A DNA stretch of 64,000 nt, from positions 250,501 through 314,500 of the forward strand of contig NC_135241.1 of assembly GCF_947623445.1 (NCBI RefSeq), written 5' to 3'. The notes under the pieces are model-generated. The model saw only the letters and a program-made list of their open reading frames with translations. It did no database searches and was not told where the DNA came from. The translations under genes were made by a program, and so were the position numbers. Positions 36,553 through 50,454 of this stretch are shown piece by piece. Every line of letters begins with the position of its first letter. Within the stretch, counting starts at the first letter, position 1. The DNA comes from Clavelina lepadiformis (Eukaryota > Chordata > Ascidiacea > Aplousobranchia > Clavelinidae).

Positions 36553-39180
36553 CTAGGCCTTCTGATACTCGATCCTCTCAACTTTGACATCGTTGCCTTG
36601 AAGTTGATAAACGTAAGTGACGACCGTGCTAGCCTGGATGTCCATCAGCACAAAAGATGGCACTACCTCGCTGCAGAGTTAAAAGAAAGTGTTTGACAGA
36701 CAAGCAAGCAAACTAATTGCAGCTTATTAGTATTTTGTACATTTTGCAAACGATGCACAATTTAATAAATGTATTGGATTTCACAATAAATCCACACAAT
36801 TCAGCGTCAACAGTGTGACAACATTCCTCGCACCTTGAAATTGGTGAAAACGCTCCGGTTATGCTGCCTGGGTTGATGTAGAAATGATTATCGTGCTCAT
36901 ACGCCTCGAACTTGTGCGTGTGGCCGAATAATAGGATGTCTACATTCAACTGTCGTTGCAACATCGCCAGACTTTCCGTGTCACCCCACGGGCACACCTG
37001 TGTATTGAATGAGACCAAATGACACTGGAGGGCGATAACGTTATTGCAAATAAATTAAAATACAGAACAACGTACATTTACTCGATAGATCAAGACAGAT
37101 CATGTGACCTCACCTGGTGGCCGTGGCACATTCCGATGCGAAACTGCCCAACCGTGACCACTTTCTGCTCCGGATAACTCGCATTCTGCATAAAACAATG
37201 AAATTTATTAACGACCACCAAATGCCCTTCTAAACATAGACATCTTAAATGGGAGTTGAAAATTGAAAACGCAAAATTTTCAGCTGAGAGTTCATTGACG
37301 CAAGATATTCAGGAAATCCTACTAGGATCATCAACACATCACAATGTTGCGGCGGTTCATGGCTTTCAATGCTTTGTCCGATAAACATTTTGCATAGCCA
37401 TGGATATAAAATAGTGAACAGAAAAAATTTAAAAAATAGACATCAGATTAACAGTAAAATGGACTTCAATATGAAAATTAATTTATTAGTAGTATCACCT
37501 ACTATTTCGTCTAATTTGTTTATTACAATGACAACACATATTTTCGGCCGAATCACAAGACAATATGACTTTATTATTATTGGTGTCTTTACAGCCATCG
37601 GTGCAGTAGAAAGTGAAGAAATATATCAGTGACGTGATCTCAGGCATCCATATAACATGACAAACCAAATGTCTGATGGTTGTTGTAGTAGGTTGTGTTT
37701 CTTTGATTTCTATTTACATTACGCCCGATTTGTTTTATATATGCGACCTGGTGACTTTGGGTGCGTCAGTGACTACTGGCGTGATAAGAGACGTGGGAAT
37801 TGAAATAAAGCATAAACCGCTGAAACTTTACAGATAAAACACAAAACAATTTATAAACAAAAATTTAAATCCTATCCTGTCATATCACATATGATAACCA
37901 CATATCAAGCCTCATGCGCTTATGAGCAAAGTTGAAAAGTTGCCTCGAAAAAGTAGTGATACAGACGAAACCGGTTAGTTGTATCACCTATTTGCCAGAC
38001 GTTTTGATACGATTATCCGATTGATTCGTTTAACCAATATGTTAAAAAAATGTTTATCATGAACAGGCATTATTGTTGATAATGTGTATGAGGTAACTCG
38101 GTTGCAATGGGCATTACAGTACTGTACAATTCTGTGAAACAATCCTACAATGTCAGCTGACTACAATTCTGGTTAAATTATGTAGAGTTTATTACTGTAG
38201 TGGCCTATGGCACTGTGTTACACAACACAGCTGGCTACATTGCCAGCTATCGCCCAAGAGCATTTTTTCGGCAAACTGCTTTATAGGACTCTTCTTTTAT
38301 CAAAAATGGTCTCTGTTACGTCACAACCTTTTTTTCAGGCGTAATCGGTACCGGTACTGTCGTTTTTTTTAATTGCTTTTCTTTTCACCGCACACGTGAC
38401 CTGGTCTTTGCTTCTAAACGTCGAGACAATTATGCAAAAAGGCATTCTACTTTCACTTATCAGTAAACGTGAGATGCGCAACTCATCTTTGCTTCCGAAC
38501 GTCTGACCGAAGATGATGATACGGTTAAATGAGCGTAGTATACAAGTGAGAAGCATATCCTGATACTATAATCAGATTTATTCCTTTAAGTGTGATTCGA
38601 TTAACTAACGATTTTACTTAACATTAGATAAGATTTGGTTTGGGATTTCAGATTTTGATACCATAAAACGATAGATACGTTTAACCAGTATACGATTAAC
38701 CGATGTCGTCTGTATTACCACAACTGCTGTTCAGTGTAAAAGATGAACAGATGCATGGTAAGCTGCTTATTTCACTCACGTCATCAAAATCTCCTCGGAC
38801 CACATGGACATCACTGGCGAGCGTCTTCAGATAATCGAACGAGTCCCTCGTGCACAAGTTGCCGGTGCAGAGGATGTGCTGGATCTTTCCAGGAACCAGA
38901 AGTTTCTTGAACTTGGGAGAGAGGCCGGATGCCCTGTACGGGATGTGGATGTCCCCGACCACCAACACGAGCTGCAAAAGATAAATCCTCTGCTGCATCC
39001 ATCATAGCAGGTCGTGGCAGGTCACCACGCACTGAATTATCGGTATAATTTTAGCATAAATTGCAAACAGAAAAAGAGATTAACACTAAAACTTCTGCCC
39101 ATTGCATTTGCCAATAAGTGCAATGATTTAAAAATACGATGAAGACAAACAAATAATCAGTGCAGATATTTTACCACCAT
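36553..39180 (-). CDS. VPS29: VPS29, retromer subunit
   Basis: VPS29 is the metallophosphoesterase-fold subunit of retromer, which recycles cargo from endosomes. Exons: 39180-39178 (start codon only), 38971-38780, 37185-37114, 36997-36834, 36670-36553; 182 aa, the same length as human VPS29. The metal-site motifs of the fold are kept: GDIHIP, TGNLC, RGDFDD, CHGHQ and GHTHKFE. The C-terminus [14 protein letters not shown] block (here [20 protein letters not shown]) and VKVERIEY match closely. The first exon holding only ATG mirrors the vertebrate gene; a donor three bases further would add a Val. The intron 38779-37186 is the longest and contains no recognised gene. Confidence 0.96.
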
Positions 39181-42100
39181 GGTCTTTCAATGAATGTCAC
39201 CTTCTTCTCCGTCTATGTACGTAACAGCAGCAAGTATATTTTAGACAAAGATCTGCAAAAAGATAAGTAACCATGTACAAGATGACGTCACAACTCACAA
39301 GCACAACTGTAATTGCTGACTTTTCAGCTTCTAATGACAATTTATATCCGAAAAATGACACCACGAAGCACTTGGAGAAATAAGTTTTAAAATTGTCTGT
39401 ATTGTTTTTTTGGGGGAACCATACACACCAGATTGTAAAGTTTGGTGTTTTTGGGTGAGATTGTCATTAACTTCCGGGGGTAATCCCAACAAAACAGGAA
39501 CAAAACACGTTTTTCGAGCATAAAATAAACCATTTTAACAAACAAAAACCCAAAATTTTATGACGTAGAAAAAACGTCATGAGCCTAATCTTCAACCTGC
39601 CACAAAATTTCCACTCTGCTGTAACCTTGACACCCTCAAAATAGGACTGAAATGGGGCTTCCTGGGGTTAGGAAAATCATCAGAAAGAATAAGGGTAATC
39701 CCAAATCCTTGGCTTCCACCAAAGCCATAAAAATACATCAAACAACAACAATCATTCACAGCGATTATCTCGATCAACACTCAACAAAAATAATGAAAAC
39801 AGAAAATCCCTGCACTTTAATCGTGTTCCGATGGAAATTGCAACACCAAGTGGCGAGATGGCTTCATCCGAATATATATGTTGCGGCTATGATGCACATT
39901 ACTTTGGGCGGCTGAGAATTTAGCCAGGTTTTGCACGTGTACGGCTGGGATCCAAATAGGAACAAAAAATGTAGTCTGGGCCGTAGCTTCGAAAAATGCA
40001 TTTTTCAACTTTTTATGGGGATTTCCCCCATAAATTGATGAAGTAGGATGTTGATTTTTGTGACGTCACTACTTTTTAACCACGCAATACGATGATGGCA
40101 TAGTGACGTCATAATTTAGTAACTAGACCCATACGGCAAAAAAGTTAGCCTACATAATAATATATTGGAAGTAGACTAAGTGGTATCCGCACAATTTTGT
40201 TCCGAAACTGGTCAACTGCAGATTACAAACTTGAAATGAAAATGAAATAATGAAATTTATGTCCGGCGTGTAGTATGCAAAGAATGCAGTCTGGCCTATG
40301 ATGTCTTTTAAGGACAACAAGGATCCAGCAAAGGCCAGAATAAAGAGCAGGAAAGTAGAAGCAAACTGGAGAACTGTTTGTCTAATGCAATGCGGTAGAA
40401 TGTTTTGTAATCCACACTTTTTTTTGTGTCACCTTTTTGGTCTAAAGAGAAACCACGCAGCAAAAAATAACACACTGGTACCCTGTAGGTTAATGATAGA
40501 ACCTTCCTCATAGTTGAAGGACAGCATAAAGGCATAACCAAGCACAGCTGAAGTAGCAATATGCGGTGGAATCTGTATGAAACCCTCATCAGGACAACAA
40601 AATGTAGTCGATTTGAGGGTTAAGATGTCACAAGCCGTGCTGTTATTTCGTCGCCACGTTTTTCTCCTGTAAATAACTCCTTGGTAGGCGACATGATCTT
40701 TGTTTATGGCAGATTGGAAAGTTTACAAAATGCGCGGAGGATTAAGATTAATTGCGCGTATAATAGCTTTTGTTGCACGAGGGAAATGTTTTGGTAATAA
40801 TTTGGTAACTTTGAGGTGGTTGCGCACTATGACAAATATGTGTTCGTTTGTCTTACTTGTGTGAAGTATTACGCAACAACCTTATTCGCCATAAAGACCG
40901 CGTACACTGGCGGCTATTGTTACAGGATGAGCGAGGATGATTGATGGTTGATAACTTGTTTTGTTTCTGCTTCGATGGTATGAGTTCTCATTTCTCAAAC
41001 GGCGTGACTATGCTGTTAAAAATACTAGTTAGTTACTTAAATTCTGTCTATACTTACTACTAAATGATAAAGTTCCCATTTTCATTTATTATCGGACAAA
41101 AAGGCTAACGCTTTTGGGTAAATCTTACTGAATGTTAGGGTACATTGCGCAGTAGTAACAAGTGAAAGGGAAAAGTAAAAAGAAAGATTGTAAACATTAC
41201 GTCGGTATTTATGTGGGACACCAGTTCAAGCGAGGTAATTTATCTGAACGTCATTAAGGAGAATTTAAGCTTGGTCAACAACCAAATTGCAAGATCATAA
41301 AATAAAATTTCATCATTTCCAAAACAACTAATGACTCGTGACGTACCGGTAACGGTCACAGCACTTCCATACAAGACCCAAATGAAGCAGCAGTAAGACT
41401 GGTATGTCTGTATGTGCACAATGCTTTAGAAATATTTTAAAATATCGTTCATGCTGTGATAAGCCCAAGCCTGTAATGCAGTTATCACTGCGAGCCCATA
41501 ATCAATCATTCCGCTATCGAGCCAAAAACTTAGTCTAACATTCTTTTTCATGTTTGCACCCAATACACGAAATGACAGATCTGCGCAGGCAGTAGCATAA
41601 GATAACCGTCATGTATCGACGAAGTCTGCTGTTTGAGAAGTAATCGACAAAACGTGCAGTAAAATGAAAAACTTATTTCTGTGTCCCAGTCCCATCGCAA
41701 CAGTTTTTTCAACATTTCCATTTCCTATGAACTCTGGTACCCACCTGGTTCAGCAATCCTAGTACCTAGCAACTCCTCATGGCGAAATCTTCTACGGACA
41801 AAAAATGGGGGTCACGCAAGGTAACTAAGTACTTTAATCGTTAAGTAATTTCAACTAAAAAATGATTAAATACCACAAAGTTCCAAACAAAGTTGTGTAA
41901 ATATTTATGCAACTTTGACTTTAACGTTTACACTCGTTTCTCACTCTAATGGAGGAAACATGTCAGTTGTAGTACAATTGTTAATACATTACTTTTCCTG
42001 CGCTAGTCACTCTATTTGCAAATTCATGGTGTTTAAAGTCGACTTCTTCTCTATAGAAGGAAATAGTAGTTATGTTAGTGAGGTATTACTTACTATCAGT

Positions 42101-42733
42101 TTTTTATAAACGCTCTGGTGCTTTATTTAGTTTTAAAATTGATTATGCGAATAATTAATTAAAAATCAAAATGCGCGGATCTTCCCTGTTCCGACAAAAA
42201 ACAACATTTCTTTAGACTTCAGTAGTTTTTTCATTGCTGTGAAGATTTTCATCGCTAAAACAAGAAAAGGTGCGTTCAAAGAAAGAGTAAGAAAAAAAAT
42301 GCTACTTGAGAAGTTGACTTAATCACACCATGGGTCTACATGCATTTCTACATCAACCTTACCAGCATGATTTTTTATTATTATATTGACATGTAACAAA
42401 TTCGAAAAGTGTTTCAAGACAAAACGATTATAAATTCACAAACAGTTTAAGCCGCAACACCAAGATTTTGAATAAACAACAAACAAACCAATACAACACG
42501 AATGATTGAACTTGGATATAAAACTCATATCAAGCAACAAAAGTTGACAGACTAGTAGCGTGTGGATGACGTAATGTTAACGATCTAAATGAACTTGGAT
42601 GGTTCATGCAGGATACAGTGAGCCTAAACACTTGAAAATTACGTCCTTCAAGTTTCTTAAACTTTCTTAATTTGTATAAAATGGAAGTTAATGAAGCGTA
42701 ACAATGATATGAGCACTGCAGATCACGTCACAT
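39181..42733. other. Intergenic, no gene recognised
   Basis: VPS29 promoter is expected near 39.2 kb and the PEA15 3' UTR just below 42.7 kb. The rest is AT-rich with short open frames on both strands at 39.6-40.6 kb that show no family features. Confidence 0.5.
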
Positions 42734-43690
42734 TCAAGTCGCCGTGCTCTGCCTGCGAGCTTTAGGTGGCGCCGCCAACTGGACACCTGGCTTCATCTGG
42801 ACATCTGGTTGTTTCAATTTAGCAGCTGTAAAAACGTAATAGACACAACATGTTTCAGATGAGGTGATTGAGTCAGTATTACTTTGCCTGACACCTTTAG
42901 CTTAATCACTGTATTTGCTTGAAAATCTCAAACTTATAAGTGGTTATATGCATATAACTAGGATGAATATATATTAGTTATAAATACTGTGTATTATATC
43001 TGCATAGTGCCTGCCTATTGTGTAGAAGTAGGAATAGTAGCTTCCACAAATAACAAACTCACTTACAAGGTATAAGTTACAACTCATAACATTTCGTCAC
43101 AATGCCATCGCTGACAAGTTCAAAGAGGAACGGTTCTAATTAATCAACCGACCTTGATATTTTTTGGCGCTCGGAACTCGAACACATTGTCGAGCGGGAA
43201 GTTGGTCCTCTGATGAGGAAAGATTCTTGATTCTGTATTCTAGAACGATGGTGAGAAGGTCAGGTCTCCTGCAGAGCTCGAACACGTGCTCGATGAAGCT
43301 CAGATCGTCTGTGAGGAAGAAAAAGTGGACATTTAAAACCAGTTGAAAGTTCAACACCACATGAGGCGTCGTCGTTGATGCTTGAACGTAATGTATGACT
43401 CCAATTAATTACCCTGCCGCATTAATGGCTGTTAATGGCACACATTGTTCACTCCACTGCCCTCAACCAACCTTAGATGAAACAAGTTGAAACATAGAAA
43501 TCTCACCGTTGGTTAAAAGAAGTTTCTCGCAGAGCCAGAGGAGCCACTGGTTGGGAGAAGACAGCTTGGAGAGCTCCTCCTCATCAATCCCGTCATCTTT
43601 GGACGCATCCAGGAGCGCTGAGAGATCTTCCGCTCGAAGTTTCCTGTTCAGTTCATCGATAAGAGCAGACAATGGGCCTTCTATTGTCAT
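42734..43690 (-). CDS. PEA15: PEA15-like death effector domain protein
   Basis: PEA15 is a small cytosolic DED adaptor that binds ERK and FADD/caspase-8 in vertebrates. Exons: 43690-43507, 43308-43153, 42825-42734; all phases agree, 143 aa (human 130). The DED fills the first about 90 residues (MTIEGPLSALIDELNRKLR ... LSFIEHVFELCRRPDLLTIV). The DED RxDL motif is present as RRPDLL near residues 75-80. The stretch VRVPSAKKY (Ser about 108) matches the region around human Ser104, the PKC site. The human Ser116 region is replaced by KLKQPDVQMKPG, so that second phosphosite is not seen. The C-terminus has an APPKARR stretch like the vertebrate APPPKKA end. Confidence 0.9.
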
Positions 43691-43784
43691 TCTATGACAA
43701 GATTAACTGGGAAATATGTGCTACGCGATCTGAACATAAGATCAATGTAATTCGTCAAAAACTAAGTTATTCTAGAATTTGTTT

Positions 43785-46410
43785 AAACTACGTCAGAGCG
43801 ACCTGTTATCGCTGGAACTTTGATCGCGACAAATATCAACGTTCCAGGCAACAACGAGGTTTCCACAAACTGCTGATAAGACCAATCTTGACAACCGGGT
43901 CTGGCTCAACTCGCGCCTTACTTTGACTGGCATTAACTACGTATAACGTACGTCATAATCCACAATAATACAGCAGGTGAGAATGAACGAAATGAATGAA
44001 GTCAAACGGAACAACACAATTTAAACAATGACGTCTGATTCTGAAGCCGTGTAGTTCGTTTCCTGGTTCGTCTGGTCTCGATCGCTGAAGGGCATCTGCG
44101 CTTTTCACTAAATTACTTGGAATCGGAAGCAAGCAATTAAAATAACCAGCAATTACAGTTGATTCGTAGCAGATGCTTAACTGTCAAGCGCGTCAGCCCA
44201 CGAAAGTGTTTGCTTAAAACTTAAAACCGGTACAAGACAAACATACGCGAGCATTCTGCTAGTTATTAAGTTTATTCCGCGAATAATTTCAATTATTTAT
44301 AGAAGAGACTTCCCACACCGAGGACAACTTTCAACAAATTTGACATTAATCAAAACTCACAATGATAGAATTCAAACCATTCAACCTGCAACAAACAGAA
44401 TCAAACTGGGCTGAGTCAATTTCTATCTCTCTGGTTCGACGTCTTGTTCTGTCTTTAGCTTTGTGACGTTTCACGTCGTTATTTGCTTGGTTGCGCTTCA
44501 CTGGGCACGCGATGGTCGCCCTGTCACGGTCTGTTGCACATGGTATCTTGCTTGCTGACTTTGTCAGGATGGAACGAAACAACAAACACGACGCGTGAAT
44601 CGCGATTTCGTCATGACGTCAAACAAACAGCTTCACTTTTGCCCCGCAGCAGCATCAGGTCGATGTAGGAATAATTTTGGGATTTTAGAAATAATGAAAA
44701 TGTTATCAAAATAATTACAAATCTAAACGCAGCGAACCCAAACCCCCCTTTTCTACAATTGCTATCTGCAAGTCACGTGGTTCGATAATGGACGTCACAA
44801 TAACGCATCAATCGGGATGAATGTAAGCGATCCAGGCCACCAAACAAATATGACGTCACGTACATTTCGTTAAGAACTTCTTGCTCACTAGCGACAGCTA
44901 ATGATTTCGTGAATATGGTTATCTTTATCCTTTGGTGGCGCTGTTGCTCTCTCCGCAAGCATAATGTCAAGTCCAATTATTATTCTTAAGTGTTGTAGGC
45001 GACGACATTACACGCGAAATAGGAAATATTTGTGATAAATGAATGACAGAAATCGCAAAAACGTTAAGTCGAAAATAATTTTATGAACCTGAATAATATT
45101 CCAGCTTTCTAGGTCAGTGAACTTGGTCAGTGAACGATTTATTGTTTCAGTTATTTCGTTGCTGGAATTTCATCGGAAACGATCGACATAAGATCGATGA
45201 CCTGTTGTTTGAATTAAAGAACAATTTTTTAATTTTTAAATTGATCAAAAAGCTCTTGCCACACTTCCCACCATTACCAGATATATGACAGAATTCGTAA
45301 TCAAGTTTTTTTATATTTTATATTTAAAGTCTGACGAGGGTTCCCTTGAACCAGCTGGATCTCATTATTGCTTATGCAGTTGCATGAGGTGGCCGCTTTT
45401 CTCTGTTACCTATGACGTAATATTTGCTGTTTTAGCCTCATGGTTAAGTGTACAGAAACCACTAGAACAAAAGTATCGAAAAATTGCGGAAAACCATTGT
45501 TACGACAAATTGTTTTTCCAGTTCTAGCCCCGCTATAACGGCCAGTCACTACAAGACGCAAAATTTGTTGGTAGTCGTTAATAGTCGTAATAACATTTTG
45601 GAGCGGTGATGCACGTCTTGGAGAGAAAAGTGCTGAAAGCTCGTATCACAGCGAGTACAAAGCACCCACAAACATTCTGTGAAAAAAGAACTTTGGATTC
45701 GTGAGGGGGGTCACGGCTTAATGCCCCTTTTTAACAACAACCACATCAACAACTTTTCAGCAACTGTTGTTCTATTTGTTTGATAGATTTATGGCGCAAT
45801 GAATCAACTCGACTCTCAAATGGCTGACTTAACTCTCAGCATAGGAAGTTTTATGATTTGTATTTTACGAGACTTCACTATTTGATCAAGAGCTGAGCAA
45901 GCGGAATGGGTCAACTTGGTAAACAATCGCATGAACAGGAACAAGTTGGCTTATGGCCTTCTCTTACCCTGTACACTTCCTTTTATGAGGTCATAATGGT
46001 GCGCTTGATAGTCGGTCGCGATATTTTATTTAACCTCAGCAGAAAATGATGAGTAAGCTACTTGTGTAGAAGGTTTATTCTGTCATAACCTGAATCTTGA
46101 CTTGTTTCTTTAATCGTCTAATTACTAACCAGTCGGTAAGAAAGTTGAACCAGCAGGTTGAAGGTTGTTGTTGTTGCTGAATTGAGTTTTTCAAGTCAAC
46201 TGAGTGGCGCTTTCAGAAATACAGAAGCGCTGAGGCACTGGAAACGATGCGTTCGATATAACTGTTACAATGAGATTCAACAGAGTGAGAAGGAAAAGGA
46301 ATAACTTGAACACAACAGGTGCAACGTCCAAGTTGAATTGATCGTCAGATTTACGTAATAAGCACAAAGTAATAGCACAGCGGTTGAATATACAAACACA
46401 CGTGACACTG
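43785..46410 (+). repeat. Segmental duplication, copy A
   Basis: Blocks at 43785-43995, 45595-45690 and 45750-46410 match 50455-50665, 50865-50965 and 51330-52000 in the same order and direction. Shared strings include CGCTGGAACTTTGATCGCGA, GTGCTGAAAGCTCGTATCAC and AGAGCTGAGCAAGCGGAATG. Copy A starts in the 5' flank of PEA15 and has about 1.6 kb (43996-45594) not seen in copy B. Confidence 0.85.
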
Positions 46411-46420
46411 GTGAGACTGG

Positions 46421-47665
46421 CAACCCAACTTTGGTCAACCCAGCTTTGGTCAACCCAACTTCGGTCAACCCAACTTTGGTCAACCCAGCTTCGGTCAACC
46501 CAACTTTGGTCAACCCAGCTTTGGTCAACTCAACTTTGGTCAACCCAACTTTGGTCAACTCAGTTTTGGTCAACCCAACTTCGGTCAACCCAACTTTGGT
46601 CAACCCAACTTCGGTCAACCCAACTTTGGTCAACTCAACTTCGGTCAACCCAACTTTGACCAACCCAACTTCGGTCAACCCAACTTCGGTCAACCCAACT
46701 TCGGTCAACCCAACTTCGGTCAACCCAACTTTGGTCAACCCAACTTCGGTCAACCCAACTTTGGTCAACCCAGCTTTGGTCAACTCAACTTTGGTCAACC
46801 CAACTTTGGTCAACTCAGTTTTGGTCAACCCAACTTCGGTCAACCCAACTTTGGTCAACCCAGCTTCGGTTAACCCAACTTTGGTCAACCCAACTTCGGT
46901 CAACCCAACTTTGGTCAACCCAACTTTGGTCAACCCAGCTTTGGTCAACCCAACTTTGGTCAACTCAGTTTTGGTCAACCCAACTTCGGTCAACCCAACT
47001 TTGGTCAACCCAACTTTGACCAACCCAACTTCGGTCAACCCAACTTCGGTCAACCCAACTTCGGTCAACCCAACTTCGGTCAACCCAACTTCGGTCAACC
47101 CAACTTCGGTCAACCCAACTTCGGTCAACCCAACTTTGGTCAACCCAACTTTGGTCAACTCAGTTTTGGTCAACCCAACTTCGGTCAACCCAACTTTGGT
47201 CAACCCAGCTTCGGTTAACCCAACTTTGGTCAACCCAACTTCGGTCAACCCAACTTTGGTCAAGCCAACTTTGGTCAACCCAGCTTTGGTCAACCCAGCT
47301 TTGGTCAACTCAGTTTTGGTCAACCCAACTTCGGTCAACCCAACTTTGGTCAACCCAACTTTGACCAACCCAACTTCGGTCAACCCAACTTCGGTCAACC
47401 CAACTTCGGTCAACCCAACTTCGGTCAACCCAACTTCGGTCAACCCAACTTCGGTCAACCCAACTTCGGTCAACCCAACTTCGGTCAACCCAGCTTTGGT
47501 CAATTTTACCCCCGTCAGTTCGATCCTGTTCAACTCAACCCGAATCAATCATACCCCGGTTAATTCTACCCCGGTCAATTCAACCCAGGTCAATTTTACC
47601 CCGGTTAGTTCGACCCCGTTCAACTCAACTTTGATCAACCCGACCCGGTCAGTTCAACCCTCGGT
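46421..47665 (+). repeat. 15-bp minisatellite with higher-order repeat
   Basis: About 72 units of GGTCAACCCAACTTT/C (variants CAGCTT, CTCAGTT, TTTGACC) run to 47500, followed by a decayed tail to 47665. A distinctive unit CAACTTTGACC recurs at 46651, 47011 and 47356, so blocks of 345-360 bp (23-24 units) have been duplicated. Because the unit is a multiple of three and free of stops in some frames, long pentapeptide frames result on both strands (VNPTL/VNPTS on plus; GLTKV/GLTEV on minus). I read these as by-products. The array is absent from segmental copy B. Confidence 0.95.
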
Positions 47666-50454
47666 CAACTCAATTCCTCGAAAGAAATTTCAATTTCACT
47701 TTTATCAAGGACACTGTGAGCGCTGGTGGAGACGTTTTCATCCACGATGTTGTCCAGCCGGTGATTCGATCCGCTGTCGAATCCGAAATGTTAATTATCA
47801 TCATCTTCCCAATCTCGTTGCAAGAAACATGACTTCTGAAAACATATTCATCAACTTTTACTTCCATGTAGTTTAGTCTCAAAGTCACACCACACTACAT
47901 AAAAAGCGAATAAAGCGTTGTACCGCATGACGTAATTGCAGCAATTGGTCGAATTTTAAGCAAAACGTGTAACCAGGCGACATGGTTGGAAATAAATAAA
48001 ACAAGCAAATTTTCTCGTGTGCTTTAATTGTTGTTTAATAACCAACGCTACGAAGGTTGATATCGCAACCAGCGGAATAAGAAACGTTCTTCCATCTCGT
48101 AAGTTGTTAATTAAGCTACGTAGCACAGAGCCTTGGAGTAGCGTTCTAAAAGACAACTGTAACCCTACTAGGAGTAAAAAGGCATGTTAGAGATTGAAGC
48201 AGTAACATTATCTATAAGCTTGTGAATACAATTAGAGACACTTTCGTGCAATAGACATCTCGTCTAACATAGTTGTTAGCATAGAGTACACAACCTTGAA
48301 ACCATTTCCTTTGTTAAAGAATATACAGGATTTTGCTGTGTTTGTTTGGCTAAGGCAAGTTTTTTCAGTAAAGTTGTTTTTCTTGTAGAATAGATCAATG
48401 AAAAAAACCATAAATACGAAGTTTCGTGGTGGTTGGGTCGTTTAACAAAGTTATGACGATATGATCAATAACAAGTTATTCCTTGATGTAGCCTAATAAT
48501 GTCAATCTTTTTATACAAAATCATGAACGAATTAGTTTCAATTAAAAATAGTTGTAACGAGAAGGCCAAACACTTCACTTTGCTAAGAGATAAGTTTTTT
48601 ATGAGAAAACGTTTTAAGCACATCTTCTGAAGCAGCGTCTTTACAAAATCTAGTTTAGATTCTGTTTATTTGATTTATTTTGTGTTAAAAGAAATATTTA
48701 GGGATTTTAAATGAATTAACCAAATATTCTTTAGGTCAATAAAGTCATTTTTTACTTTAAAGTCAACTTTTCGGTGATTTTAGGTCAATAAAAGATTTGC
48801 CATAAAAGTTGTGTTCGTAGTATTTGAAGATGACCTTACATGCTCCCCACGACCACCTCTCTCTTTATTTTAAGTATTAATGAAAGCCCCCAACCCGCTA
48901 CTCGTTCTAAAGTAGTCTCAAACTCTCAACCAATGAGCAAGCCGGTACTTCCAATGTCGTCATATCCGTTGAGATCTTGTGACGTAATATGAAAGAATCG
49001 TCGTTAGCATTGTAATCTTTCGCCATTATTCTGCTATTTAGATGACGTCAGGTCAGATGGTCTGGACCTCATCAATTTGGTTGCTATAATTACGACTGTA
49101 CTTTCGTCATCAGTGATGTACGTGACCTAACGTGATCTAATAAAAGGAGGTCAGCCTTGTAATTTCGCACAAAGCAACTGTTGAGTCATAAATATACTTC
49201 TCAAACTTAGCCTACATCGTGAAACACGTGTCCACGATATTTATTGATGCTTCCTAGGACCATCACGCGCATGATCGCGATCCTACAGGAACCGAGGAAT
49301 CAACGTTTTATAATCGATAAATCGTCGGAGACGCGTAGTTCACTGGATCAATATTAACCGCGTAAAAAGCAGAATAAATGTAAAAAATTTCATGTAGTTG
49401 TTTTTGCGGTTTCGGTTTATTGATGATTGCGATCATTTCGGCTACAACCATTCGAAATACTAAAATCGCCCCCTCACTGCAACTGTTGAATTTTGACACG
49501 TCCCAAACTCTGTTTACCTTTGACACCGGTTTTAACGTCCACTTGTGACAGCTTATATCTCACTAAATCGTACTTGGAGGCAATCTGGCAACTTGATAAG
49601 CATGATTGGTTGTGAGCACGTGATTACAATGAATCCAAACTCAGTTCTTCGCAAACAACGTTAGCAGATAATCTAGTTTGGGCGAATAGTGATCAATTGT
49701 TTTAAGCCAACGCTTTTTACATTGGCCGGTCCATTCATACTAACACTCTTTAGTTTTCTGCATATCACAATATATATAACAAAGAAAAAAAAAGTTTCAA
49801 TAATAAAGCGTTAAGTTACACTCCCACAGTAGGCATCAGGCATCAGGCCCAGACTTCTTTTGTGTGAACGATATAATAATTGTTCTTTTAACAAAGAGCA
49901 GCAGACAGGTCGATGAAGTGGATTAAGAACAAATATTTGAAGCGAGCTCAGTAATATAGCCATGGGCTCAAGGTGCGGAGGCACCCAGGCCGCTACAAAG
50001 GCATTGCTATTTTTCAAAGCAAGTGCAAAATATATTCCAGGGTAGGTCTCTCCACAATCCACTCACGACCAAATGTCTGACGCATTATGCGCGTCAAATT
50101 GGATTTGTCACAATATTAAATGCTTTTGATATTAAGGTTTAAGTACCATAAAAATTATATTTATACCTTTCTTTCACGTAATTTCTATAAAAAGTATGTA
50201 AAAGTGGAATGGTACCTGCAGTATTTGTTATAAAATGCATAAATGTAGATTGATCGCTACCATATCTGTCATTGTTGCAAATTCCTGTCCAGGGACATGG
50301 TCCTAGGTTAACAGTGTTGACGATGCAATGTGATGTCAATGGAGCGATAAGTATGGTAATGGAACGAGATTATGCTCGGAAGTTGTTAATTGGCCGGTAT
50401 TTTGTATTGGTTGTATTGGTATTATTATATTGTATTTTATATTTATATTTGTTG
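47666..50454. other. Gene-poor stretch between duplication copies
   Basis: No conserved gene was found. The sequence is AT-rich with short open frames, for example 50062-49811 on the minus strand, none with a recognisable domain. Confidence 0.5.

Noticed and set aside
46421..47500. CRISPR-like regular repeat
   Set aside because: Units are contiguous 15-mers without spacers, in a eukaryotic context.
46277..47548. 423-codon minus-strand frame of GLTEV/GLTKV repeats
   Set aside because: It is the reverse reading of a 15-bp minisatellite. The flanking part lacks natural protein features, and the opposite strand is equally open.
46431..47876. 481-codon plus-strand frame of VNPTL/VNPTS repeats
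   Set aside because: Same cause; kept only as a repeat, with possible translation noted as a finding.
49811..50062. 83-codon minus-strand frame
   Set aside because: Hydrophobic composition only; no conserved motif, and it lies in repeat-rich sequence.
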